Assembly (NCBI GenBank): GCA_027665725.1
Contig: JAQDDS010000001.1
Coordinates: 615,985-679,984, forward strand
Direction of reading: 5' to 3'
DNA from: Streptococcaceae bacterium AF77-01CM03A
Lineage (GTDB): Bacteria > Bacillota > Bacilli > Lactobacillales > Streptococcaceae
DNA length: 64,000 bases
The first letter of the stretch is position 1. The number at the start of each line of letters is the position of its first letter. The notes beneath the pieces were generated by a model. The model had not been told where the DNA came from and did no database searches. It worked only from the letters and a program-made list of their open reading frames with translations. The translations under genes and the position numbers were made by a program. Of the stretch, positions 8,773-19,400 are shown in pieces.

Positions 8773-10218
8773 ATGAAGAAAAAAATACTAGCATGTTTGC
8801 TTATTTTATTTCCTATTTTTTCACTAGGATTAGCAAAAGCTGATACAGAAAAAACCAAGTATGTCATTGCCAGTGACTCGTCATTTGCACCATTTGTTTT
8901 CCAAGACTCAAGTAATCAATACACTGGTATCGATATGGATCTAATCAAGGCAATCGCTGAAGACCAAGGTTTTGAAATCGAGATTACCAATCCAGGTTTT
9001 GATGCTGCTATTAACGCAGTCCAATCTGGACAAGCAGACGGTATCATTGCAGGTATGTCAGTTACGGATGCTCGTAAAGAAACTTTTGATTTCTCTGATT
9101 CTTACTATACTGCAAACACCATTCTCGGTGTGAAAGAATCAAGTACCATTTCTTCTTATGAAGATTTAAACGGCAAGACTGTAGGTGTGAAAAATGGTAC
9201 TGCTTCACAAACCTTCCTAACAGAGAATCAAAGCAAGTACGGTTACAAGATTAAAACTTTTTCAGATGCTGCATCTATGTATGATAGTTTAAATACCGGT
9301 TCAATTGATGCCGTTATGGATGACGAACCTGTTATTAAATATTCTATCAGTCAAGGAAAAAAATTAAAAACACCAATCGCTGGTATTCCAATTGGTGAAA
9401 CTGCCTTTGCTGTTAAAAAAGGAAGCAATCCAGAATTGCTAGAAAAGTTCAACAAGGGACTCGCAAACCTTAAGGCAAATGGAGAATTCCAAAAGATTCT
9501 TGATAAGTATCTAGCAAGCGACTCTACTACGACAACTTCAACTGCTGATGAAACAACTATTTGGGGCTTGTTGAAAAACAACTACAAACAACTCCTCAGT
9601 GGTCTCGGAATTACTCTTTCATTAGCACTTATTTCATTTGTAATTGCGATTTTTATCGGAATTATCTTTGGTATGTTTAGCGTCAGCCCTTATAAAACAC
9701 TTCGTTTGATTTCTGAGATTTTCGTTGACGTTATCCGTGGTATTCCATTGATGATTCTTGCAGCCTTTATTTTCTGGGGAATTCCTAACTTTATCGAATC
9801 TCTTACAGGTCAACAAAGTCCAATCAACGACTTTGTTGCAGGTACAATTGCCCTCTCCCTAAACTCAGCAGCCTACATCGCTGAAATTGTTCGTGGTGGT
9901 ATCAAGGCCGTTCCTGTTGGACAAATGGAAGCCAGTCGAAGTCTTGGTATTTCATATGGAAAAACCATGCGTAAGATTGTCTTGCCACAAGCAACCAAGC
10001 TCATGCTTCCAAACTTCGTCAACCAATTTGTTATCGCTTTGAAAGATACAACGATCGTATCTGCAATCGGTTTGGTAGAACTCTTCCAGACTGGTAAGAT
10101 TATCATTGCTCGTAACTACCAAAGTTTCAAAATGTATGCAATTCTCGCAGTTTTCTACCTTGTGATTATCACTCTTCTAACTAGACTAGCAAAACGCTTA
10201 GAAAAGAGGATTCAATAA
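8773..10218 (+). CDS. glnP: Fused glutamine/amino acid ABC transporter: substrate-binding domain plus permease, with one binding domain
   Basis: A 481-residue fusion protein. Residues 1-24 form a signal peptide, about 30-250 a single periplasmic-binding-protein type 2 domain ([12 protein letters not shown] start, [15 protein letters not shown]), and about 265-481 a His/Glu/Gln-type permease with the EAA loop near [17 protein letters not shown]. The binding domain captures amino acids, probably glutamine, outside the membrane and hands them to the permease dimer driven by GlnQ. The pneumococcal protein I remember is 721 residues with two binding domains; here the signal peptide joins directly to what looks like the second. 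Promoter and AAGGAG site are clear. glnQ starts in the stop codon. Confidence 0.9.
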   Translation: MKKKILACLLILFPIFSLGLAKADTEKTKYVIASDSSFAPFVFQDSSNQYTGIDMDLIKAIAEDQGFEIEITNPGFDAAINAVQSGQADGIIAGMSVTDARKETFDFSDSYYTANTILGVKESSTISSYEDLNGKTVGVKNGTASQTFLTENQSKYGYKIKTFSDAASMYDSLNTGSIDAVMDDEPVIKYSISQGKKLKTPIAGIPIGETAFAVKKGSNPELLEKFNKGLANLKANGEFQKILDKYLASDSTTTTSTADETTIWGLLKNNYKQLLSGLGITLSLALISFVIAIFIGIIFGMFSVSPYKTLRLISEIFVDVIRGIPLMILAAFIFWGIPNFIESLTGQQSPINDFVAGTIALSLNSAAYIAEIVRGGIKAVPVGQMEASRSLGISYGKTMRKIVLPQATKLMLPNFVNQFVIALKDTTIVSAIGLVELFQTGKIIIARNYQSFKMYAILAVFYLVIITLLTRLAKRLEKRIQ

Positions 10219-10958
10219 TGGCAAAATTAAAAATTGACGTTCATAACTTACATAAACAATATGGTAAAAACAAAGTCCTTAAAGGAATTTCAGCAAAATT
10301 CTATGAAGGAGATGTTGTTTGTATCATTGGACCTTCTGGTTCAGGTAAGTCAACTTTCTTGCGTAGCTTAAATCTCCTCGAAGAAGGAACAAAAGGAAGC
10401 ATCACAGTTAATGGCTATGATTTGACGGATAAATCTACCAACGTAGACCATGTTCGTGAAAATATCGGAATGGTGTTCCAGCACTTCAATCTATTTCCAC
10501 ATATGACCGTATTGGAAAATATCACTTTCGCTCCTGTAGAACATAAGTTAATGACTAAGGCTGAAGCTGAAAAATTGGGTATGGAACTCCTTGAAAAAGT
10601 CGGGCTTGCTGACAAGGCCAATGCCAATCCTGAAAGTCTATCCGGTGGTCAAAAACAACGTGTGGCTATCGCCCGCGGTTTAGCAATGAACCCTGATATC
10701 ATGCTCTTTGACGAACCAACTTCTGCCCTTGACCCTGAGATGGTCGGCGACGTTCTGAATGTTATGAAGGAACTGGCTGAACAAGGCATGACCATGATCA
10801 TCGTAACCCACGAAATGGGATTTGCTCGTAAGGTTGCCAATCGAGTTATCTTTACAGCAGACGGTGAATTCCTAGAAGATGGCACCCCTGATCAAATCTT
10901 TGATAACCCACAACACCCTCGTTTAAAAGAATTTTTGGACAAGGTCCTCAACGCTTAA
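10218..10958 (+). CDS. glnQ: Glutamine/amino acid ABC transporter ATP-binding protein
   Basis: A 246-residue ATPase of the polar amino acid uptake family. It shows Walker [10 protein letters not shown] (about residue 38), the signature [14 protein letters not shown], Walker [15 protein letters not shown] and the switch histidine in VTHEMGFA. Its ATG overlaps the permease stop (TAATG), so the two are translationally coupled, as expected for a transporter whose dimeric ATPase binds the cytoplasmic EAA loops of the upstream fusion protein. A strong terminator follows. Confidence 0.95.
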   Translation: MAKLKIDVHNLHKQYGKNKVLKGISAKFYEGDVVCIIGPSGSGKSTFLRSLNLLEEGTKGSITVNGYDLTDKSTNVDHVRENIGMVFQHFNLFPHMTVLENITFAPVEHKLMTKAEAEKLGMELLEKVGLADKANANPESLSGGQKQRVAIARGLAMNPDIMLFDEPTSALDPEMVGDVLNVMKELAEQGMTMIIVTHEMGFARKVANRVIFTADGEFLEDGTPDQIFDNPQHPRLKEFLDKVLNA

Positions 10959-10962
10959 AAAA

Positions 10963-10990
10963 ACTGCAAGGTTTACCTTGCAGTTTTTTT
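10963..10990 (+). terminator. Terminator after glnQ
   Basis: A 9-bp perfect stem ACTGCAAGG/CCTTGCAGT with a TTTA loop is followed by a run of T. Confidence 0.92.
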
Positions 10991-11008
10991 CTTACTTGTA
11001 TTGGAATT

Positions 11009-11037
11009 TTGGATTTTTTAGAAAATTATGATAAAAT
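11009..11037 (+). promoter_or_regulatory. Promoter of zwf
   Basis: TTGGAT and TAAAAT are separated by 17 bases, directly after the glnQ terminator. The leader to the zwf ATG is about 65 bases. Confidence 0.55.
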
Positions 11038-11107
11038 AAAGGGTATGAAAATGGGGATTCCTCATGCCTAGGATATCTAGGAAAGTAAATAGAAATTAGG
11101 TAGCTGG

Positions 11108-12595
11108 ATGTCATCTAAAGTTATTGTTACAATTTTTGGTGCTAGTGGAGATTTGGCTAAACGCAAGCTCTACCCTTCACTTTTTAGACTTTACAAATCA
11201 GGTAATTTGTCTGATCATTTTGCTGTTATTGGAACTGCTCGTAGACCTTGGAGTAAGGAATATTTCGAATCTGTTGTTGTCGAATCTATTTTAGACTTGG
11301 CAGATAGCGCAGAAGAGGCTCAAGCATTTGCTAGTCATTTTTACTATCAAAGTCACGACGTTAATGACACTGAGCACTATATCGAATTACGTAAGCTTCA
11401 GGCGGAGTTAAATGAAAAGTATCAAACTGAACACAATAAGCTCTTCTTCCTCTCAATGGCACCTCAGTTCTTTGGTACCATCGCCAAACACCTCAAGTCA
11501 GAGCAAATCGTTGACGGTAAAGGCTTTGAACGTTTGATTGTTGAGAAACCTTTTGGAACAGACTATGAGACTGCAAGCAAACTAAACGAAGAACTCCTTG
11601 CTACTTTTAACGAAGAGCAAATCTATCGTATCGACCATTATCTTGGTAAGGAAATGATTCAAAGTATTTTTGCCATCCGCTTTGCCAATATGATTTTTGA
11701 AAATGTTTGGAATCGTGAGCACATCGATAACGTTCAGATTACCTTTGCAGAACGTCTAGGTGTTGAAGAACGTGGTGGCTACTATGATGAGTCTGGTGCC
11801 CTTCGTGATATGGTTCAAAACCATACTCTCCAACTTCTATCACTCCTTGCTATGGACAAACCTGCAAGCTTTACCAAGGATGACATTCGTGCGGAGAAAA
11901 TCAAGGTATTTAAGACCCTCTACCACCCTACAGATGAGGAACTCAAAGAACAATTCATCCGAGGCCAATATCGTTCTGGTAAAGTCGATGGCATGAAATA
12001 CATCTCTTACCGTAGTGAACCAAATGTCAACCCTGAATCTATGACAGAAACATTTGCTTCAGGTGCATTCTTTGTAGATACTGATCGCTTCCGTGGCGTA
12101 CCTTTCTTCTTCCGTACAGGTAAACGCCTAACTGAAAAAGGAACACACGTAAACATTGTCTTCAAACAAATGGATTCTATTTTCGGAGAACCATTAGCAC
12201 CGAATGTGCTTACCATCTACATCCAACCAACTGAAGGTTTCTCTCTTAGCCTTAACGGTAAAAAGGTAGGTGAAGAGTTTAGCCTTGCGCCAAATTCTCT
12301 TGACTATCGAACAGATGCGACTGCTACAGGTGCTTCACCAGATCCATATGAAAAGCTGATCTATGATGTTTTGAACAATAATTCAACCAACTTTAGCCAC
12401 TGGGATGAAGTCAGCGCATCATGGAAATTGATTGACCGTATCGAGAAACTTTGGGTAGAAAATGGTGCTCCCCTTCATGACTATAAGGCTGGTAGCATGG
12501 GACCTCAAGCTAGCTTTGATTTACTCAAAAAATATGGTGCTGAATGGACTTGGCAACCAGATATCGCCTATCGTGAAGATGGTCGATTAGAATAG
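11108..12595 (+). CDS. zwf: Glucose-6-phosphate 1-dehydrogenase
   Basis: A 495-residue enzyme that oxidises glucose 6-phosphate to 6-phosphogluconolactone with NADP, the first step of the oxidative pentose phosphate pathway and a main NADPH source in streptococci. The N-terminal Rossmann motif is IFGASGDLAKRKL, the active-site motif with the catalytic histidine region is RIDHYLGKE, and FFRTGKRL lies in the substrate domain. Length is normal for the family. It stands alone between two terminators, so it is probably monocistronic. Confidence 0.98.
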   Translation: MSSKVIVTIFGASGDLAKRKLYPSLFRLYKSGNLSDHFAVIGTARRPWSKEYFESVVVESILDLADSAEEAQAFASHFYYQSHDVNDTEHYIELRKLQAELNEKYQTEHNKLFFLSMAPQFFGTIAKHLKSEQIVDGKGFERLIVEKPFGTDYETASKLNEELLATFNEEQIYRIDHYLGKEMIQSIFAIRFANMIFENVWNREHIDNVQITFAERLGVEERGGYYDESGALRDMVQNHTLQLLSLLAMDKPASFTKDDIRAEKIKVFKTLYHPTDEELKEQFIRGQYRSGKVDGMKYISYRSEPNVNPESMTETFASGAFFVDTDRFRGVPFFFRTGKRLTEKGTHVNIVFKQMDSIFGEPLAPNVLTIYIQPTEGFSLSLNGKKVGEEFSLAPNSLDYRTDATATGASPDPYEKLIYDVLNNNSTNFSHWDEVSASWKLIDRIEKLWVENGAPLHDYKAGSMGPQASFDLLKKYGAEWTWQPDIAYREDGRLE

Positions 12596-12602
12596 AAAAA
12601 AT

Positions 12603-12632
12603 ATCCTGCAAGAATTCTTGCAGGATTTTTTT
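12603..12632. terminator. Bidirectional terminator between zwf and ftsY
   Basis: ATCCTGCAAGAATTCTTGCAGGAT is a perfect 24-base palindrome (12-bp arms, 12603-12626 region). T runs follow it on both strands, so it can end zwf and the convergent ftsY operon. Confidence 0.88.
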
Positions 12633-14002
12633 CATAGCAAACCTTCTAGAAGGCCCTTCATAAAGTTTTCAGAGTTGAACTCACCGATATCATCGATTTT
12701 TTCACCAAATCCAATCAACTTAACAGGAATATTGAGTTCTTCACGGATAGCAAGAACGACACCACCTCGGGCAGTTCCATCAATCTTGGTTAAGATAATA
12801 CCTGTCAAAGGAGTAATTTTTGAAAATTCTTTAGCTTGTACAAGAGCATTTTGACCAGTTGAGGCATCGAGAGCTAGGAAGGTTTCATGAGGTGCTTCAG
12901 GAACAACACGCTTGATGATACGACCAATTTTTTCCAACTCTGCCATCAAGTTTTCTTTGTTTTGCAAACGTCCAGCTGTATCAATCATCAAAATATCAAT
13001 ACCTTCTGCTACTGCTCGTTCCATACCATCAAAGACCACACTGGCTGGATCAGCTTTTTCTGGCCCTGTTACAACAGGCACATCGACACGACGACCCCAT
13101 TCAGCTAATTGGGCAACCGCACCTGCCCGGAAGGTATCTGCAGCAACCAGCATAACTTTTTTACCAGCTTGTTTGTAGCGATGTGCCAATTTACCGATAG
13201 AGGTTGTTTTCCCGACACCATTAACTCCTACAAAGAGCATGACAGTCAAACCATCTTGGAAATTAATGCTTTCATTGTATTGCCCATCTTTTTCGTATAG
13301 CTCAACCAATTTTTCGATGATAACACGACGAAGGGCTTCAGGTTTCTTGGCATTTTCAAGCTTGGCTTCATAACGCAATTCTTCCGTAAGATTTGAAGCT
13401 ACCTGGACACCAACGTCACTCATGATGAGCAGTTCTTCTAGCTCTTCAAAGAATTCTTCATCAACTGAGCGGAAATTAGCAAAGAAGGCATTCAAACGAG
13501 CCCCAAAGCCCGTACGAGTTTTCTTGAGACTGCGGTCATATTTTTCCTGTACAGTCTCTTGAATTTGAGGAATTTCTTCGATTACTTGATCTTCTTCTAC
13601 TTCTTCAGCTATTTCCGGTTCTGTCTCTTCTGATTGAGGTTGAACAGTTTCTTCCTCGTTACTTTCACTTGAAGGAATTTCTTCAACAGGATCCAATTCC
13701 ACTTGAGGACTTTCTACCTCTTCAACTTGATATGGTTCTTCTTGATGAATTTCAACTTCATCAAGTGACTCAATGATAGCTTCTTCTACAACCTCTACTT
13801 CAGATAAGTCTTCATTTGTTTCTTCCTGAGGTTCTGCAGGTAAGATAACTTCTTCTGGTTCTGTCACTACAGCATTTTCAGATTCCGATGCATCGTTTTG
13901 CTCGTTATCATCTGATAAGTCAATATTTTCTAAAGCTTCTTTGACGACATCTTCGATTTTTGGTTCTTCTATTTTCCCAAATAAACGATCAAATAATCCC
14001 AT
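12632..14002 (-). CDS. ftsY: Signal recognition particle receptor FtsY
   Basis: A 456-residue SRP receptor GTPase that docks the Ffh-ribosome complex at the membrane. Residues 1 to about 150 form a very acidic Glu-rich A domain (long even for the family); the NG domain follows with G1 GVNGVGKTTSIGKLAH, DTAGR and TKIDGTARGG. It is the last gene of the rnc-smc-HAD-HAD run, three bases after the second HAD gene. Its partner Ffh is encoded 7 kb away on the other strand, so both SRP GTPases lie in this window. Confidence 0.97.
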   Translation of the reverse strand: MGLFDRLFGKIEEPKIEDVVKEALENIDLSDDNEQNDASESENAVVTEPEEVILPAEPQEETNEDLSEVEVVEEAIIESLDEVEIHQEEPYQVEEVESPQVELDPVEEIPSSESNEEETVQPQSEETEPEIAEEVEEDQVIEEIPQIQETVQEKYDRSLKKTRTGFGARLNAFFANFRSVDEEFFEELEELLIMSDVGVQVASNLTEELRYEAKLENAKKPEALRRVIIEKLVELYEKDGQYNESINFQDGLTVMLFVGVNGVGKTTSIGKLAHRYKQAGKKVMLVAADTFRAGAVAQLAEWGRRVDVPVVTGPEKADPASVVFDGMERAVAEGIDILMIDTAGRLQNKENLMAELEKIGRIIKRVVPEAPHETFLALDASTGQNALVQAKEFSKITPLTGIILTKIDGTARGGVVLAIREELNIPVKLIGFGEKIDDIGEFNSENFMKGLLEGLL

Positions 14003-14005
14003 ACT

Positions 14006-14824
14006 TTAATTCTCCTTCAGTACATATTTTTCAATTGCCCAGGCGACGGCTTCCTCGTCATTGGTCATAGGTGTTACCACATTTGCAACTGCTTTGACTT
14101 CAGGAACAGCATTTTGCATGGCTACACCAAGACCTGCCCATTCAATCATAGAAAGGTCATTGGCTTCATCTCCACAAGCCATCACTTGACTTCGATCAAT
14201 CCCTAAATGCTCAATTAACTTAGCTAGTCCTGTCGCTTTATGAACATTCTTCGGTGACCATTCTAGCAAGAGTTCACGTGATTTAAAAATTTCATATTTG
14301 TCAAACAATTCAGGAGAAATCTTCAGAATAGCCGCATCCAAAGGTTCCTGAGGAAAGGCAGTGACACACTTATTGTAAGTAATCTGACTATACAAATCTT
14401 CAAAGGCGGTTGGAATGAAGGTTAAAGCTGGGTTAAACTGAGCGTATAAACTTTCTTGGTCTGATTGAATCTGATAAACGATGCCTTCAGAAATAGCATC
14501 TAATGGAATATTTAGTTTTTCAGTTTCTTCGTAAATACGGCTCACATCATCGATGGAAAATACTGTCTTATCAAGAATCTCACCTGTATTTTTCTGAACC
14601 AATCCACCATTGAAAGTAATAGTATATTCGTCATCATGGCCGTCTGTTCCAAGCTCTTTAAGGAAGAAATCCATAGCCTTGAGAGGACGTCCAGTTGTTA
14701 GGACTACTTTGACACCCTGTTCACGCGCAACCTTTAAAGTCGCCTTGGTACGATCCGTCAATTTCTTGTCTGTCGTCAGCAAGGTTCCATCCAAGTCTAG
14801 GGCAATTAATTTAATATCTGCCAT
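14006..14824 (-). CDS. Cof-type HAD-superfamily phosphatase
   Basis: A 272-residue haloacid dehalogenase-type hydrolase of subfamily IIB. Motif I is ALDLDGTLLTTDK with the nucleophile Asp, motif II the Thr in VVLTTGRP, motif III a Lys in the cap-to-core segment, and motif IV GDEANDLSMIEWA. The C2-type cap lies between about residues 85 and 195. Enzymes of this group dephosphorylate sugar phosphates or flavin and pyridoxal cofactors, and substrate cannot be predicted. It starts in the stop codon region of the preceding paralogous HAD gene (overlap of one base). Confidence 0.9.
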   Translation of the reverse strand: MADIKLIALDLDGTLLTTDKKLTDRTKATLKVAREQGVKVVLTTGRPLKAMDFFLKELGTDGHDDEYTITFNGGLVQKNTGEILDKTVFSIDDVSRIYEETEKLNIPLDAISEGIVYQIQSDQESLYAQFNPALTFIPTAFEDLYSQITYNKCVTAFPQEPLDAAILKISPELFDKYEIFKSRELLLEWSPKNVHKATGLAKLIEHLGIDRSQVMACGDEANDLSMIEWAGLGVAMQNAVPEVKAVANVVTPMTNDEEAVAWAIEKYVLKEN

Positions 14825-15615
14825 TACAATCCCTCCATATAAGCGATAACTGATTGGTCCTTATGGTGACCGATAACTGTTTCGGCAAGTTCTAGAATTT
14901 CTGGGCGAGCATTTTCAGGTGCGACTGGGTGCCCTACAACTTGCATCATGTGAAGGTCATTGAGATTGTCACCGAAGGCCATCACTTGGTCCATATCCAG
15001 ATTTAACTTCTTAGCCAATTCGACAATCGCAACACCCTTGTCCACATAATCAAGGACAATGTCGATAGATTCAAATCCTGTCGTCATAGCCTTAACACCA
15101 GGAACATGTTCATTAACCCAAGCTTCGCCAGCTTCTACTGTCTCTTCTGTAAAGTTGGTTGTGAATTTAAAAATCTCATCGGTGATATCTTCCAGTTTGG
15201 CTACTTTTTGGATGTTTTCATTGTAATGATGACTAAACATGAGATAGGTTTCATCTACAGTATCTAAAACATAACAAGCTTTCTTACCAGTCAAGAGCAT
15301 CTTCTTCTCATCAAAATAAGGTGAAGTCTTTAGCTTTTCAAATGTTGATAAGTAAAAATCTCTAGGCATGGTCGCTTCATAGAGGTCTTGTCCATGAAAA
15401 CGAACGAGACTCCCATTTTCGGCAATAAAAATAATCTCATCTTTGACATCCGCAAAATGTTTCTCTAAGGACAAAAGACCACGGCCAGAAGCTACAGCAA
15501 AATAGATTCCTCTCTCTTTGTAGGATGAGAGAAGAGCTTTCAAGCGCTCCATATCAAATTGGCCAGCTTCATCCAAAAAAGTCCCGTCCATATCAGTTGC
15601 GACTAGTTTAATCAT
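14824..15615 (-). CDS. Cof-type HAD-superfamily phosphatase
   Basis: A 263-residue paralogue of the downstream gene. Motif I is VATDMDGTFLDE, motif II includes VASGRGL and motif IV is AFGDNLNDLHMMQ. The pair are only distantly similar to each other, so this is an old duplication. An extended -10 promoter and a hairpin lie directly upstream, so this gene, its neighbour and ftsY can be transcribed separately from smc. Substrate unknown. Confidence 0.9.
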   Translation of the reverse strand: MIKLVATDMDGTFLDEAGQFDMERLKALLSSYKERGIYFAVASGRGLLSLEKHFADVKDEIIFIAENGSLVRFHGQDLYEATMPRDFYLSTFEKLKTSPYFDEKKMLLTGKKACYVLDTVDETYLMFSHHYNENIQKVAKLEDITDEIFKFTTNFTEETVEAGEAWVNEHVPGVKAMTTGFESIDIVLDYVDKGVAIVELAKKLNLDMDQVMAFGDNLNDLHMMQVVGHPVAPENARPEILELAETVIGHHKDQSVIAYMEGL

Positions 15616-15651
15616 AAATACTTCTATTCTCCAGTTATAAATCTATCTTCT

Positions 15652-15660
15652 ATTATACCA
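15652..15660 (-). promoter_or_regulatory. Extended -10 promoter of the HAD-HAD-ftsY unit
   Basis: TGGTATAAT on the minus strand, with no good -35 at the normal distance. The leader to the ATG is about 35 bases and contains GGAG. Confidence 0.55.
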
Positions 15661-15703
15661 TAGAAAAAGTAAATAGCGCCTAATCCATACGAGATTAGAC
15701 GCC
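15661..15703 (-). terminator. Likely terminator after the TRIC-type gene
   Basis: A stem GGCGTCTAATC/GATTAGGCGC with one mismatch and a seven-base loop is followed by a T-rich tract on the minus strand. Confidence 0.6.
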
Positions 15704-15729
15704 TATATAAAATAAGTTTCGTTTATTCC

Positions 15730-16389
15730 TTAGTTCAAAGTTCTCTTATCCATATTTGGCAAAGAGAGCTTAAACTTAATAATACAGAGTCGAATCACAA
15801 AACCGACAATTGAGAGAATAATAAAGGCAGTAATTCTTGGAAAATGGAGGACAAAGGCCAACCAGTAATAAATAACTCCAATTACGAAAGATAGAAGGGC
15901 ATAGATGTCTTCTTTTAGAACACTTGGAACTTCATTGATCAGGAGGTCTCGGATAATACCTCCTCCAGCACCTGTTAGACAAGCCAAAATCCCAGCAGAC
16001 ATCAAATTTAATTTACTATCAGCTAAGGCTGTTGCTCCAATTAAGGAGAAGATAATCAGACCGATAGAGTCAAAAATGAGATAAGCTTCTCTCAGCCACT
16101 TATAGAATTTTTTATCCTGACTAGCATTGGCCTGTTTTGAAGTCACAAAGACATACATGATAACTGCTACAAAGATAGAGACATAAATCGGTCCAGGATC
16201 TGCGAGAGCGGAGGGAAAACAACTGATAATAGAATCTCTCAAAATCCCACCGCCTACTGCCGTTACAATTGCCAATAAACTAATCCCGAAAATGTCTAAA
16301 CGTTTACCAAATCCTTTGATGGCTCCTGACGCCGCAAAGGCTATAGTCCCAATATAATTACAGATCATTAGGAATAAGTCAAAATCCAT
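15730..16389 (-). CDS. TRIC-type cation channel family protein (UPF0126, YvgT/YicG type)
   Basis: A 219-residue membrane protein with seven hydrophobic segments and an internal duplication. Each half carries a glycine-rich motif ending in an Arg-Asp pair: AVGGGILRDS near residue 40 and GAGGGIIRDL near 130. This is the hallmark of the UPF0126/TRIC family, whose bacterial members form trimeric cation channels. It lies 87 bases after smc and is followed by a hairpin. It interrupts an otherwise conserved smc-HAD-HAD-ftsY order that I remember from pneumococcus. Confidence 0.88.
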   Translation of the reverse strand: MDFDLFLMICNYIGTIAFAASGAIKGFGKRLDIFGISLLAIVTAVGGGILRDSIISCFPSALADPGPIYVSIFVAVIMYVFVTSKQANASQDKKFYKWLREAYLIFDSIGLIIFSLIGATALADSKLNLMSAGILACLTGAGGGIIRDLLINEVPSVLKEDIYALLSFVIGVIYYWLAFVLHFPRITAFIILSIVGFVIRLCIIKFKLSLPNMDKRTLN

Positions 16390-16476
16390 ATAAGCTCCTC
16401 AATTTATTTTTGTAACCCTTCTGACTTCTTAAAGGTCATTCTAAATGCTAAGCTGAAAGTTTGTATCGAGCACTAA

Positions 16477-19400
16477 CTAAGCATCCATATTTTCTAAATC
16501 TTTTAGTTTAACAGAGACAATCTTAGAAACACCAGATTCTTGCATGGTTACTCCATAAATAGAGTCTGCGGCTGCCATGGTTCCCTTACGGTGGGTAACG
16601 ACGATAAACTGGCTATCCTTGTCAAATCGATTGAGATAATCTCCAAAGCGTTTAACGTTAGCTTCATCGAGTGCAGCCTCTACTTCATCCAAAATAACAA
16701 ATGGAATGGTCTTGACACGAATGATTGAGAAGAGCAAAGCAAGAGCTGACAAGGCCTTCTCTCCACCACTCATGAGGTTGAGGGATTGAATTTTCTTACC
16801 TGGCGGTTGAACAGAGATTTCAACACCTGCTGTCAATAAATCTCCCTCGGTCAGGATTAGGTCCGCTTGACCACCACCAAACATCTGCTTGAAGGTCACT
16901 TTGAAGGATTCACGAATAGCTTCAAAGGTTGATTTAAATCGTTCCTTCACTTCATCGTTCATCTCTGTAATAGTTTCAAGAAGAAGATTTTTGGCAGAAA
17001 GAATGTCATCACGCTGACTATTTAAGAATTCCAAGCGTTCGTGAACTTCGTCAAACTGTTCAATGGCATCCAAATTAACTGGACCAAGTGAACGGATAGA
17101 TTTTTCCAAATCCTTGACCTCTTGTTCAGCGACAGCCAAATCTTCTAATGGATTGGCTTGTTCTAAAGCTTCCGTATAACTAATCTGGTACTCTTCAGTC
17201 AGTTGACCTTGAAGATAGCGAAGGCGGTCCGTAATCTTCTCTTTAGTCGCTTCCGCTCGTGTTTGCTTACGAATCCATTCTTCATTTTGCTGACGAGCTT
17301 GTTCTAAATGACTGGCAATATCATCCAACTGACCTTCGATATCATCTAGTTCAAACTGCTTACGAATCAATCCTTGTTGAATTTCTTCCTTTTGACTTTT
17401 GGATTCTGCTTCCTGCTTGGCCAAAAGTTCCGTATCAACTTTTTCAAGATTGTCTACCTTTTCTTGGAGAAGACGTTCAATCTCTTCTTGCTCCATATCA
17501 AGGTATTCAAGCTCTTTGTTGATACGCTCAATATCGGCAACTTCATAACGTTTTCGCCCTATCATTTCTGTTTTGAGCAGACGCTCTTGGGAAATTTTTT
17601 CCTGCAAGTTTTGGTAGCGTTCCTGAATAGCATTTTTATTGGACTTGATTTCTTCGATTTCAGATTCCAACTTTTGCTTTTCAGTTGCAATAACTGCGAT
17701 ACGTTCTTGGCATTTTTCCTTTTCAGCTTGCCAATCTCCACCTCTGAGGTTGTTTAATTCTTTTTCCTGAAGTTCTAAAAGCGTTTCGAGTTCTTCGACT
17801 TGTTGGCAAGTTTGTTGATAAGCCAGATACAAGCCTTGTTCCTCTATACGAGCTTGCTCTCCTTGAGACTTAATAGTCTCCAAAGTTTGACTGAGGGCTG
17901 TCAAGCCTTCTTGAACAGATTTCAGATTTTCTTCTTCCTGACCAAGAAGCTTTTCTTCTTGAGCAATTTCTTTTTGTAACTGCTCCAATTCAGGCTTGAT
18001 GAAAATACTGTTATTTTGACGATTGGCTCCACCAGCATAAGAACCACCTGTACGCAATTCTGTACCATCGAGGGTTACCATCCGAACTTGATAACGCACC
18101 TTGCGAGCCGCTTCACGCGCATGCTCCACTGTATCAAAGATAGCTGTGGTAGCAAGCAAGTTTTTAAATATAGCTTCATGCTTGGCATCAAAAGTAACCA
18201 ATTCATCTGCCATACCAAGAAAACCTGGACTTGAGGCAATCACATCTTGATTCTGACTAGAAATGCTACGAGCCTTAATAGTTGTTAAAGGTAGGAAGGT
18301 AGCACGACCAGCTCGATTTCGTTTAAGGAAGTCGATAGCTTTAGTTGCTGCCTGTTCATCTTCAACGATGATATGTTGGCTACTTGCACCGAGGGCAATT
18401 TCGAGGGCTATCTGATAACGAACATCAAAAGTTAGATGTTCACTGACCGCTCCGACAATACCACCCAGGCGATTTTTTTCTTGTAGAACACTCTTAACAC
18501 CCGCATAGAAATTACTATGGTTTTTAAGGATGTTTTCCAAACTTTGAGCCTTGGCCTGTTTGCTTTTCAGACTATCTAAGCGGTCGAAGAGTTGATTTTG
18601 CTGGCTTTGATAAACCTGCTTATGTTCTTCTTCCCGTTTAGCATGTGCCTGATAATCAGCAAGTAAGGTCTGTACTTCTTCTTTAGCAGTTTTTAGGGCA
18701 AGCTCTTGCTCAGCAGCCTTAGATTTAGCAGAAGCCAATTGTTCCTTCAAGGATGCTAATTGTTCTTCTTGCTTTTGAGTCTGTTGGCGACTATTCTCAA
18801 GGTCATTTTCAATACGTGTCAATTGGTTAGAGACATCTGCTTCTTCCTGCAAGAAAGCAACAAAGCGCTCACGCAACTGCTCAATCATCTGGTCAGGATC
18901 ATCGGAAAAAGCTACTAACTCCGCTTCTAAACGATTGAGTTCCTTCGTATTGGCAGCTAAATTTTCTTCTAACTGAGCCAGATTTGCTTCTTTTTCTTCC
19001 TTCTCTTGAGTGAGAACAGTTCTTTTTTCATCCAAACCAGCCAAACGAGCTTGAGCCTCTTGTTGATTGAGGGCAACCTGCTCAGTCTCCAGTTTAGACA
19101 AGGCCAATTTACGTTCCAAATCACTGATTAAAGCAGTCAAATCCATCAAACTTGACTGGTCTTTGGACATCTCAGCCTGCAATTCATGACGTTTCTTTTT
19201 GAGTGCTTGGTTTTCTTCTTCTAACTCTTGACGTTTTTGATAATAGCTGGTCAAAAGTTCTTGGACTTGGTTTAATTCTTCTTCTGTGACGTCTAATTCA
19301 GCCTTATTGGCTTGAATTTGTGCAACCAAAACATCTAAGTAGATCGCTTTACGCTGACTGTCTAGTTCTATAAATTTACGGGCTGTTGCTGCTTGCTTTT

